From Costus lasius (Eukaryota; Streptophyta; Magnoliopsida; Zingiberales; Costaceae), in assembly GCA_027563935.2 (NCBI GenBank), contig CM050448.1, positions 119,157,493 to 119,221,492 of the forward strand: a stretch of 64,000 nt of DNA, in the 5' to 3' direction. Each line of letters starts with the position of its first letter. The first letter of the stretch is position 1. A program made the translations under genes and the position numbers. A model generated the notes under the pieces. The model was not told the origin of the DNA, made no database searches, and saw nothing but the letters and a program-made list of their open reading frames with translations. Positions 24,801 to 36,800 of this stretch are shown here, one piece after another.

Positions 24801-27800
24801 TCTACAGTGGTGACAGCCCGGTTCCGCCGTTGATATACCTACAGGTAAGGGTGGATCCGCATGTACCGGAGAAGAAACCAATGGAACATCCAGAGAGCAT
24901 AGTGCAGGAAGAGGAACAGCAGTGGTTGAGGGCTCTGGACATAGGGCTAGTTTAGTGAAATATGGTGTGGACTCAAAGGAGACATCCATACTAGTGAAGT
25001 ATCTGCCTTGAGTTGGATCAAGACACCTATACCCTTTTTGCATCGGAGAGTAACCAAGGAAAACACACTTTATGGAACGGGGACTTAACTTGTCCACCCT
25101 AGGAGAAAGATTATGGACATAGCGGAGGCAACCAAAGGTCCGGGATGGAACAGGAAAGATAGATTGGTTAGGTGAGAGCACAAAAAGAGAAAATTTTCCT
25201 TGCAAGGATGAAGTGGGCACACGATTAATCAAAAACGTTGCAATGAGGATAGCATCACCCCAAAAATGTCGAGAGACATGCATATGAAATATTAAGGCTC
25301 GAGAAACATCAAGTAGATGGCGGTTTTTGTGTTCAGCAACACCATTTTGAGGGGAGGTATAAGGACACGTGGTTTGGTGGATAATGTCATGTAACTCGTA
25401 CTCAAGAGCATTATCAATGCACAGTATTTTTAGTAGCAAGCTAAATTGATTCCTGATTTCAGTATAGAATAGCTTAAAGGCAGTAAAAATATCAGAACAA
25501 TTTTTCAGGAGAAAAACCTAACACATGCAAGAACAGTTATCTATAAATGTGATAAAATATTTAAAATCATCTATGGTGGTTACAGGACTAGGGCCCCAAA
25601 TGTCTGAATGAATAACATGAAACAGAATAGTAGTTGGCGGACTAGTGCTACTAGCGAAGGAAGTCCGGTGATGCTTTCCAAACTAACAAGCTTCACATTC
25701 AAAATGAGGACATAACTTCAACGACAAAATTTGTTGCCCTTTACTAGGAGAGATATGACCTAACCGACAGTGTCATGTGAAAGGAGATGATGTAGACAAA
25801 AGAGCCTTAGCATTATCCAGCATAAGATCGATGAGGACATAGACACCGCCAACTTTAAGCCCCCCACCAATCTGGGCCCTCGTCCTAAGGTCCTGAAAAA
25901 TACAACAAGAATATAGGAATGTTACGGAGCAATTTAAACATTTTATGAGGACATAAATAGAAATAAGACTAACAGGAAACTGCGGAACGTAAAGGACATC
26001 AGAGAGAGTAAACGCGGGACTCAAGTAGACAATTCCTTTCCTGTGAACAGGAATAAAGGACTCATCCGCAATCGACACCGGGCTATAGTTGGTGTCAAGA
26101 TGTAACGATGCAAATAGTGAGCGATTCCCTGAAACATGAGAGGTGGTGCCAGAGTCTAAAACCCAAGAATTAGCAGAGGCAGTATACACCAGGTGTGGTA
26201 CCCACTAAGGAAAAGGTGGAAGCTTTGCCAATCGAACTAGGCATTCGTACTCGGCGGAGGAGACCGTGATGGTCGAATCAGTAAGAGACGCGCGCGCGCG
26301 GGGGGGGGGGGGGGGGGGGGGGGGGTAAGGGTGACCATGGAGATATGCAAGAGTCGCGAGTAAACACTCTAAATTGTAGGAATAATTGGATCAACAAGGA
26401 GCTGAGCTTTGGCAGCATAATATTAGTCATTCAGGGCATTGAGAAATATGGTGACAGAATTTCTGTAGTTATTGGATGGTCACCGAGATATCTACAGTGG
26501 GTGGTTGAAGCATTTGTAATTGATACCACTTCCCTTTGAGAATGCGATAAAGATCCGGCAAAGGCATGTCTCTTTGTTTCAAATTGAAGAGTTCCTCATA
26601 AAGCCTGTGAATCTAACATATGTTTTCTTGAGGAGCGTAGGTTGATGCTAGGACGTCCCAAATTTCCTTTGCAGTGTCTAAGTACATTACTGTAGAGGCT
26701 ATATTACCTTCAATACGACTAAGGAGAGACGTGACAATGGCCATATCGGATCGTCGTCATGTTTCATAAGTAGGATCCAACGAGTCCGGTCCCATACTAG
26801 TCAGGATCCAAGATAGAAACGCATAGACCTAGCCCAAAGAAGTTAATTATTGTCGTCGAGCTTCACGATAGTAGCAACACTGGAAGCAGACTTTAATTCG
26901 GTAGTGACATCCATATTACAGTTTAGGAGCGACTGGAGCATTAGCACGGTACTCGACCGGAGAAATCGCTGATGGTGAAGAAGGTGTGAGGGGAAACAGA
27001 AGGCTGAATCCCTGCTGTGAAGAGCCGTAAGCTGAATTCTGCTGTGGAATCACCCTGCTATCGACGCCAAGAGAAGCCGGAGTTGCTGACAACACCACCA
27101 CAGATGCCAGGTGAGAACTGAATAGTCAGAGAGGCTGGGCGAAGATGTGTGCACTCGTCGGGTGGCCTCCGTGCAAGAATCGAGAGTCGATGCCGTCAAT
27201 TGAAGGTGAGGCGGAGACCACTGCCGGCTCTGCTACGAATCACAGCTTCCAGAGGTGTCGCGTCCCGCACAAGTTGTGAATCGTCCGTCACCAAGAGTGC
27301 CAAAGCAACAAAGCAATAGTAGCAAGAAGACCCTCACACACGAAAACCACCAGCAAAGAGTCAAGCACCTACTATCACTCCAGTCGCCTCCGGAGAGGCG
27401 AACGCGGTGAAGAGGGGAAGGTGGAGCTAAAGGAGGGTTAGAGATGAACGAAACCTAATAAGATAAAACTAGCATCGCTAATGATAAATTATGTATGTAT
27501 TTTTGAACCATATCAAGAAACTTTGCATTAGTTATAATTTATCAAATTCAAATCCAATTTTATCCCACAAAAAGTTTTTATTGTATTGGTACAATTGATT
27601 AGCATAAATTAGCAAATTGCTTTACATAATTTACTAGCATGAACTAATAAAAGAAATGAAATTTGGTAGGGTTTTTTTTTTTAAAAAAAAAGTGTTTGTG
27701 GATACAAATTAAGAAGATGTTCATGGTTCTACTACATCCTCCAACCCCATAAACTTTAAGTTATAAAAAGATTTATAATTTGCAAATAGATCATGTAAAT

Positions 27801-30800
27801 CAAGGTTCTCAAATTTGGTTCGAGATTCTACATCAGTCCAGCTTGAACCGATACATACCAATCCGTACTTGACAAAATTGAGCAAGCAGTGGAGGAAAAA
27901 AAATTCAGCCACTGCAATAAGAGTAGAGGAGGAAGAAGAAACTTAGCCGCCGCCTCCACTACTAGCCGTGAGCAACTTCGTCCTCCTCCTTGGTTTGTAA
28001 CTTCCACTACAATGATGAAGCTCGTAGCAATCTACCGCAACCTCCTCCTTCTACCTTAGTCCATGTACCGGTCCTTACTTGAACCAGTATAAATTGGTTG
28101 TACTGCCCGCTCATCAGTATGAATCAGTTTTTTTAATCCTTGATGTAAATTATAATAAAATTCTAGCCAATAATCTCACTCCATCCCCTACTTAAAGTTT
28201 CTCTGAAAATAATTTGATTAGTGCTAGTGATCAGTCTTAGAAACTAATGTTTAAGAAGGATCATTAGGATATTCAAATTCTCAGTTCGAAGTTATAGAAT
28301 AGCTTTTATTTAGAGCAGCTCTCAAAATCAAATGGATACCGAACAATGAATCATTGAAATACCATAAGTTAATGATAATAATCTAGTAAAAACAACTGTT
28401 TAGCAATCACCATAAACTGAAGCCTACCTAGTTGCGCAACATGCTCCTCATGGACATATTGATATAAAATTAAGAAGATCAATTACTGGGAGGAAATCAA
28501 GAATATCTTTTAATTATTTATTTATCTATAAGAAGCTAACTATAATATTGAGAAAAATAATTATCTTGAAATGTTTTCACAAGCCATGAGTTGAATGAAT
28601 CTGAATTATGGTTCAATGCCATGGGGTCATGAAGGATAAAATGAATTTTATGATGTCTAACAGAGACGAAGATCTTGTTCAGTTGCTTCATGGTACAAAG
28701 GCTATTGGATGAAAAAAATCCTCAAAAAAAAAGAGCCTCCTTAGAAATATTCAAAGATATAAATTCATACTTCTTACCAAAAGATTTACAGAATACTAGG
28801 AAATTGATTATACATAAAACTTTTTTCAAGCATATAAGAAAGGTTCAATTGGTGTAATTATCTCATCAGTTGACTACTTTGACTTGGAATTGCATCAAAT
28901 TGATAGGAAAAGAAGCATTCCTCGATGGTTGCATACTTGCATGAGATGTAAGAGAAACTGATACTGATATATATATATATATCAGTATCAGTTTGTATGG
29001 GCCATACCACCCAGTATTGATCTATTTTAATTCTATGGTCATATGTATATGTATATACTATGTGTATATGCATGTATCGAAATGAGCAGTCCTTAATGTT
29101 ATTTGAAATTTCATAATATCATTACTTCATTTGATTTTGTAAATATTTTCAACAAAGCATACATAAGAAGGTTAGTGAAAGTGAGTTTGTCACATTATTT
29201 CTCAAAAAATTACTTATGGAAGGATCTATATGCAATTGTAATGACCATAAATTGGGAAGAACTACCTCATCAATTCATATTGTGCTACAACTACTTTTGT
29301 TTGCATCAAACTTTTATGTTTTGTTATTTTTTATTTGAACAGATCAACTCTTGTCTGTCTTGTGACTTCTCATATAATGATGAAAGTGAAGCAACAGGAA
29401 CAACAAGATCACAACATAGTCCCATAGCTTAAGATGATCATGAGCACAACTTTCTAGATTGAAGTGAGGATTCTTGGTATTTTTTCTTCAAAAAGCAGCC
29501 AATTAAGGTGATAAATATATCTTTACAATCTCAAAAAATTTCAACGTCATCAAAACCATTTGAGCATCATAAAATTGTTGAAATGGTGAGGCATGCACTA
29601 CTGCATTAGATGATTGTGAATGCATTCATATAGAGGGACAAGAGAGAAGTGGATGTCATGAAATTCCAGATAATTGTCATATTTATCCTACCAATTCTTG
29701 CAGCTACTGAACAAGTTCAAAGAAGAATTAGCAATTTGTAAAATGAATATCTTTTAATCTGTATTTGCATTTTATGACTCTTATTATCTAAAATTATATA
29801 TTAGGACCAACTTTTTTCAATCACAAAATATCCCTAATAGGAAACACTTTTTGTAGTTTAAACTTTGAAGTACCGTTAAACTTGTGCAGTGCAGATCCAT
29901 TTTTAAAGTAAAAACTATTATATGAAATTACTTCTATAATGAAAGGTGTTTTTAGTGTGAATAAGGGTGTCCTGGAAATCAAAAACCCATAGTCCTAACT
30001 TCTAATTTCAGAAAACAGATAACTTAACATGCAAAAAAAAGAAGGGTCCTAGTTTGTTCTATAAGAAAAATTGGCACCAGAATCCCTGTTCACCAAAATG
30101 GTCTAAGCTTCATTAAAATATTTTGCCCGCCTCAGAGAGATAGTGGGAAGAAAAACAACCATTTAAGGCTATGAAATAGACAAGGTGTTAAAAATAATTT
30201 CTAAATTTAACTGCATACATTGTCCGTCCAAGATTTCCAGACAAATCTCCAAAACTTATATTTTGAACTCCTTTATTTACAGCATCCTGGAAAACACCTG
30301 CAAACAAATGCAACTCTTCAGATGAAAATGATATTTTTTAAGATATGAAATGATAGAATAGAACAGAAAAAACCTGTCAGCGCATTGGCAACTTCATCCT
30401 TTTGTGCTGTTGGAGGAAGGAGACTGAATAACACACAAGTACAAGTAGCATATACTTAGATCCACATACACAAATTATTGTGGTATTAAGTTTCTTTTTA
30501 GAGTTATTATTACTTATTAGTAGTATTAGTGGTTTAGTCCCATGTGGGCTATAAATAATATGTATTGATGTATTGGTCTTTCCAAGACCTTTATTTTTTC
30601 CACTTTCTGCAATACTATAAATACTTATTTCCATTCAACTTAGTATTAGAGCAAATCAGATTTCAAACCCTAGCCACATTGCCCCTCTTAGCCAACATCG
30701 CCCCTTGACCTATAGCATGTTGTTGGTATTTATTGTCAAGTATAAGACCTAATAGCTTGGTGGGGCGCTATCATAAAGAACTTCACACAAACATGGAGTT

Positions 30801-33800
30801 GATTATTTTGATATATCTGTTGCTTGTTTAATTATATCAAGGTTCTATTCTCTTTGCTGTTGATCATAATTGGTAAATATTTAAAATAAATGTCAAAAAC
30901 ACCTTATACAGTGATTTCACTAAAAAATTTTATATATAGCAGTATCTTAAGGGAGATAAAAAAAATGTATAACCTCAACAAGACAACCTATGAACTTAAG
31001 CATAGCACTGAAGCATGAAAATTTCTTGAAATGCTATAATATTGGCATTCAAGGTAGTAAAGTTTATCACTCCATTTCCATTAGACTAAGTTATTTTGGC
31101 CCTGTTATCTTGATACTATGCGTTGATATTTTTCTCATAGAAAATGCTATAGAAAACATTACTAGAATTATGAAACGTCTTAAATCCAAGTTTGAAATAA
31201 GACTTTCTTGGACAGTCATGTACTTTTTTGGATAAAAATTGCATACAACACTAAAGGTAAAGAAAATATGTTATGGATACGCTTGAGGAATTGGACTTAT
31301 TGGTTGGACACCTATTGATATTCATTTCTTGTTAGGTCATAGGCTGTGTTTTGATGATGTTCTTATTCCTTAGGATGTCGATCCCAGAACATTTTCACTT
31401 GGTTTGAAAACTAATTTATCTAAATTGACATCAAGTCTAATATCTCCTTGGTAGTGAAAGTTGTTAGTTAATTTATGCAAAATCCTAAGATGCCACTAGG
31501 AAAGCATTCTAAAGATGTTACATCATCTTAAGAGGCATCTGGAAAGTAGTTGTTTGACAAATGACATTAACATCTTCATAGTGTTTTATTCTAATGACGA
31601 CTATACAAGAAGCTCAAGAGATAAAACATCTACCTAGGTTTATTGTACTTGTGTTGGAGGCAATTTTGTAACTTAGAAGAGTAAGAATATGGTTGCTCTA
31701 TATCATTGTAGCTAATTAGCTAAATGTAGAGTTATGGCACTTCATTTTTGAGATCACGAGGCTTTGAGCTTTTTTAGAGATTTGAGCATTATGTATATAA
31801 AGTTCATGAATATGTATTATTCTGTCAGGTCATTATAATGCAAGCAACATGGTCTTCCATGAAAGAACAAGGAGAAGTCAAATGCTATTTTGTAAGAGAT
31901 GCAATAATGCCTACAGAGATTTGTGTAACATTCACCATTTCTGAATAGTATCTTGTAGACATTTTTATTTGACCACTTTCTTCTAGTTAATTTTATACTC
32001 TCTATACCAAAGTTATAAATAATTGATATTTACCATCCAACTAAAGAGGGAGTATTACCGCTATTAGTGACATTAAGATTTAGTCTCATGTGAACTAGAA
32101 ATAACTAATGTATTTGATGTGTTGGTCTCTGTTAAGCTAATATTTTCCTTGTTTCAAAAAATAATATAATACGTTCCTCTCTGTTCAACTTTTCTCAACA
32201 AGATTGGGTGTGCATTATAATCAATTTTCAGTATGCTGGAAGTGACTACTCTATATGGAACATAGCAAATCTTATTCTTCCATCCCTTAACAATTTAGTT
32301 AGGTTTCATATTATCAGGGACATGGGTCTGATGAATCATATTAGAAAGGCCAGTTTTAGCCATCTCCTAACTCTTTATCTATACCAAAGATAGATGCATA
32401 TGGGTTATCAAATTATCATAACGTTGCACAAAGCCATTGTAGCATTTTTGAGTTGGGAACACATGGCAATATCAGCTCCAGACAATACAAGAAATTTAAT
32501 GTAATTGAATTGTCATGGCGCACTATCCTTATCGAGCATCCTTGACCTACTTTCATACGTCAAAGATCTACTACAGCAGTTGCCTTACCCAAGGGTAATA
32601 AAATCATTTGATAAAGCATCAAAGTCACGATTCACCAGGTGTAGACAGGCTTGAATAAATCCATCGCGAAGTTCTTGCCTGAAGTCACCCATCATTCCAA
32701 AATCTAGTATACAAAAGAATATGCAGCAATCAGCATTAAGAGTACAATATTAGAGTACATTATAAAAATAATAGGATCCCCCCCCACCCCAATCCAAACA
32801 CACACATATTACAAGTTTACAACCCACCCCACCAATAGTAGATATTGGTTCAACCATCAGCATACCTAAATATGCTAGCTTCCCGTCAGATGTCCGCAAA
32901 AGATTTCCAGGATGTGGATCTGCGTGATAAAATCCATGTTCCAAAAGCTGAGAAAGAGAGCAATATACTCCTACCTGTAGTTTTAGAAAAGATGGTGCTG
33001 TATGAGTGACAAAATCACGTTGATGTAAGGAATCAACTGAAAGAAAATATGTATACATAAATTTATTTCAGAACCACCTCTACAAGATAAAGATCTTTGA
33101 CCTCCGATAATTTCTTTCCCTGCATAATAGGCAACAACAAAATAAATAACCTCCACTTCAAAGGAACCTTTCTACACAAAATGAAGAAGATTTAGAGAGT
33201 GAACCTCCACCCATTCCATGACCAGGACTCTGCGACTGGTTTGTTCTAAATACATGTCTGGAACGAACACATCCTGAAATCCTCCATAGAGCTTCCTATT
33301 CAAGCATTCGCACAAAAGGGCAATTCAATGCACTTGAATAAATATTACCTCAGATTATTCAGATAAACATATTCTAAATTGTGAGTGCACAAACTTGATG
33401 TGGCATTTCCCTTAAAAACAATGTTTTCAACATAATGAATTCCTATATAAAATAGACAACCATTCAAGTTTCCTATCTGTTCCAGTAATGTAAAATATTG
33501 GCTGCAGAACAAATTAATCTTTTAAACGAAACATATTGCAGGTTGCATGATAGCTTCTAGACACAAAACGACTAAATAAGGAGAACTAATAAATAAGCTA
33601 GCACAATTGCTATTAGGTTTTACCTGAACTTCAGTCCATTCAATGCTTCAGCACGATAATCCATCTCCTGCATTAAATTGATTTACCTGTATTCAATGAG
33701 AAGATCTAAGCATAAAGTCCCAAATCATAGTTCACTTTTAGAAAAGAGATGCAGATGCACGTACATGAATGAGGAAAACCAACCTAATGTCCTACAATTT

Positions 33801-36800
33801 CACAAACTTGATTTTCCAAACAAGTGGGAAAATCATAAAATTGTAAAGAAGTAAGCAGAATAGAAATTAAATCAAATAAGGCTGGAGCAAGCATATTTTA
33901 AATACCAGTTTGTACTACTGTAACACTTCACTTTCATACCAATACATACTAATTGGTACTAATTATATAGTAATATGTAAAAATGTAAATACCAATAGGA
34001 AAAAAGTTTGTAAAGCTTGACAATGGCAGTTATGGATCAACATAATGAAGAAAAAAATAAAGCATCACCTTAATGAGTATAATGAGATGCAAATGCACGA
34101 GTCTCTTGGACAGGGATATTGAGGTGAACATGTAGGTTTACTAGAAAAGAATAACGTACATTTTCATATATTAACAACTAGGAAAACTTCCCAATAGAAT
34201 GAAATGACAATACCTTCCAGAAAATAGTATTTAATTTAATAATTTAATTTTGTGTTTAACTTATGATTTTTATTTACAATATGTTATATAAATCTGGTAA
34301 CTTTGAAGCACAACAAGATTTGCTTTAAGCACTCTAGAACGTAATATAGAAGGACAATAGGCTTAAAGCACTTTAGAGATTCGATAGGTATAAACTTAAG
34401 ATATATTTGAATAAGTATTCTAGTTGCTACTAGTAATCACAGACTCTTGTAAAATGTCTAACTTACAGTTGTTTAACTCAATATTGATTTTGAAATTTAA
34501 ATTTGCAGCAAATTGATGGCTGCAATTTGGGGTAAGAGCATCAAATATGGATGTTGAGTGCATCTTAACTAATTCAACTTTGCATTGATCCATAGACCAC
34601 ATAAAGCCAACAGTAAGCTGATTGTCTATTGGAGAAGTCGGATTATATCTACTATAAGAGAGGGAGTGAGAAATGAAAAGGGCTGATGATTTATTCAACT
34701 TGTCATTCATCTAAGATGGGGAAGACCCAACGATACAGTGTTAGTTTACAGTTGAAGCACAAGTAGGTAAGGAGCTTGTGAGGGTTGATGTTGTGGCTAA
34801 ATATGAGTGGGGCAAATTAATATTTTCCACTATATCCTATCATCTTAATCTTGTTAATCTTGCATTTGCCACGTTGGTGGTTGGGACGATGAACTTACAG
34901 TAACGCACTTTAGCTAAGAAATATATCAAGATGAACACGGTGGAGCTTCAGTCTTATTCATGGTTGAACCTCGTGCTTCAACTGTACACTAACACTGCAT
35001 CATTGGGGCAGACCCAATGGCACATCACGACTATATTACTCTCTCATAGAATTATAATAGATACTATTTAAAGATTTCATTTCATTTTCATTTAATGAAA
35101 AATCTTGATGTGTCCCTTTGATTCAACATAATATTGAGTTGTAGACCTACAAAGTTCAATTCACCTATGCCAGAAGAAGATTGGAATGGATGTAAAAGAA
35201 TGACAATAACTATCAAATAAAACTATCAAAAGAAAGGCTTAATGTTACGACCTGTGTACTGAGACTTATCTGCCTTAAACAGTGTGGTCCACTTGAAATA
35301 AACTCATGATGCTTTATACCATGGTAATTTTTCTCAACATAACCCACGTGGGGCTAAATCAAAATATCACAACGCCTCCTAAATAAGATTTGACATCCAC
35401 ATCAAGCAAGCCTAAAATAATTGATAGCCTAGAACCATTCATAGTTGATAATATGTGTGGTTAGTCTTATGACAGCTTTACTATCTATGTCAATCATATC
35501 TTAGTAGATCATTACTATATCTAGACTTGGTTTCCTCTAATATCATTTATTACCACCCAAATACCAAGAGAATTGACTCAGATGAGAATGAGCCTAAAAC
35601 AAAATATAGCCCAATTGAAAATGCTCAACCCCAAAATTAACGATAGTAACTAGGACAATTTTGTTCTCACATCCCATGTAGGGCTAAATCAGTGTATCAC
35701 ACCTCAAGAGAAGCAAAGGCCATGAAGGACAATACAATAAAATAACACAATGCAATTGCATCTACCTAAAATTGAGTAGTTGAAGTCTAATGGTGTACCA
35801 TTGTCTTTGCAGCCTAGCTATGAGTTTTATTACACAAAGGCATCTACTACTCAACACATTCTATCGGTATCTAAAGCCAATTGTCAAGCTTGTTTTAGTC
35901 CCAGTCGCAAACCTCACCATTGGTTTAAATACAAGTTCATACCTAGCATATGTATAGGTCTTACCCTACAATGCTACATAGAACAAGAGTGGTATTGATT
36001 TGGGTGTGCAACTATATATCATTATATATAGTATAAATAGTACAATATTTCACTACAAGCTACTAGTCTAGGTAAGGTTCAGAAAATTAGTTCAAATAAT
36101 TTTGATTTGTACTAGTCCAGCTAGTACCAATACCGAGACTAGTTTAAGCATTATTTAAATGCATATGTATAATATAATTATATATAGATATATATACACT
36201 AATATGCAATGTTAGAAGAACTAGTCCAACTAGATGTACCGACTTATCAGACCAATTTGTACCGCTTAATACTGGTCCAGGTACTAGATGTACTACTCTA
36301 GGCAAGCGTCCACTCAACTCTACTCCATCTGCTATAGCTTCCGTGATCTGCTCCAACTTCTGCTCCATCTACTCCAAGCTCCATCTCCCTAGAGCTTCTA
36401 ATTTGTACCGCTTAATACTGGTCCAGGTACTAGATGTACTACTCTAGGCAAGCGTCCACTCAACTCTACTCCATCTGCTATAGCTTCCGTGATCTGCTCC
36501 AACTTCTGCTCCATCTACTCCAAGCTCCATCTCCCTAGAGCTTCTACTCTCGCTTCCGCTCCATCCGCCTGGAACGTTTACTCCAACTCCTGCTCCATCT
36601 TCGGCTTTGCTGGCTGAGAGCTTCGGCGCCGCCCACCTGGCAGCTTCCGCTCCTCTTCACTCCATGCTTCGGCTCTGCCGCTTGGAGTCCCCGCTTCTGC
36701 ACACTCCGCCACTTCGATTCGTTCTAGACTAGTGTCAGATCGGTCCAAATTGGAAAAACCAACTGGTACGAACCGATTTTGAAAACCTTGCTAGTATGTA

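Larger units (their letters stand above)
23021..26914 (-). pseudogene. Copia-2 gag-pol remnant, right of the nested insertion
   Basis: Read on the minus strand from [20 protein letters not shown] (start 26914), gag soon meets a TAA and a frameshift, then [19 protein letters not shown]. Protease lies near 26170 ([13 protein letters not shown]). Integrase core fragments run 24747-25439 ([18 protein letters not shown]). RT spans about 23539-24341 in several frames ([14 protein letters not shown], then [11 protein letters not shown], with YVDN in place of YVDD). RNase H is at 23068-23346 ([24 protein letters not shown]). Multiple stops and shifts make it inactive. Confidence 0.85.
17612..27484 (-). 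mobile_element. Copia-2: old Ty1/Copia element carrying a nested younger Copia
   Basis: Minus-strand remnant. Its left edge is an LTR whose inner end reads (minus strand) GAGGGGGAG|TGTTAACGATGC at 17714/17715. The right edge repeats the LTR start (27440-27484, 'aagataaaactagcatcg'), but the rest of the 5' LTR and the primer site appear lost. Gag, protease, integrase, RT and RNase H are all recognisable but broken. The young Copia-3 (17925-23015) is inserted in the RNase H end in opposite orientation, and a MITE-like palindrome sits at 24408-24725. Everything lies in ABC1K intron 13. The left limit of the LTR is approximate. Confidence 0.8.

Noticed and set aside
36168..36200. Possible microsatellite-linked gene start near 36144-36368 (74-codon minus frame)
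   Set aside because: The frame covers part of the tandemly duplicated CT-rich core and has no domain or splice context.
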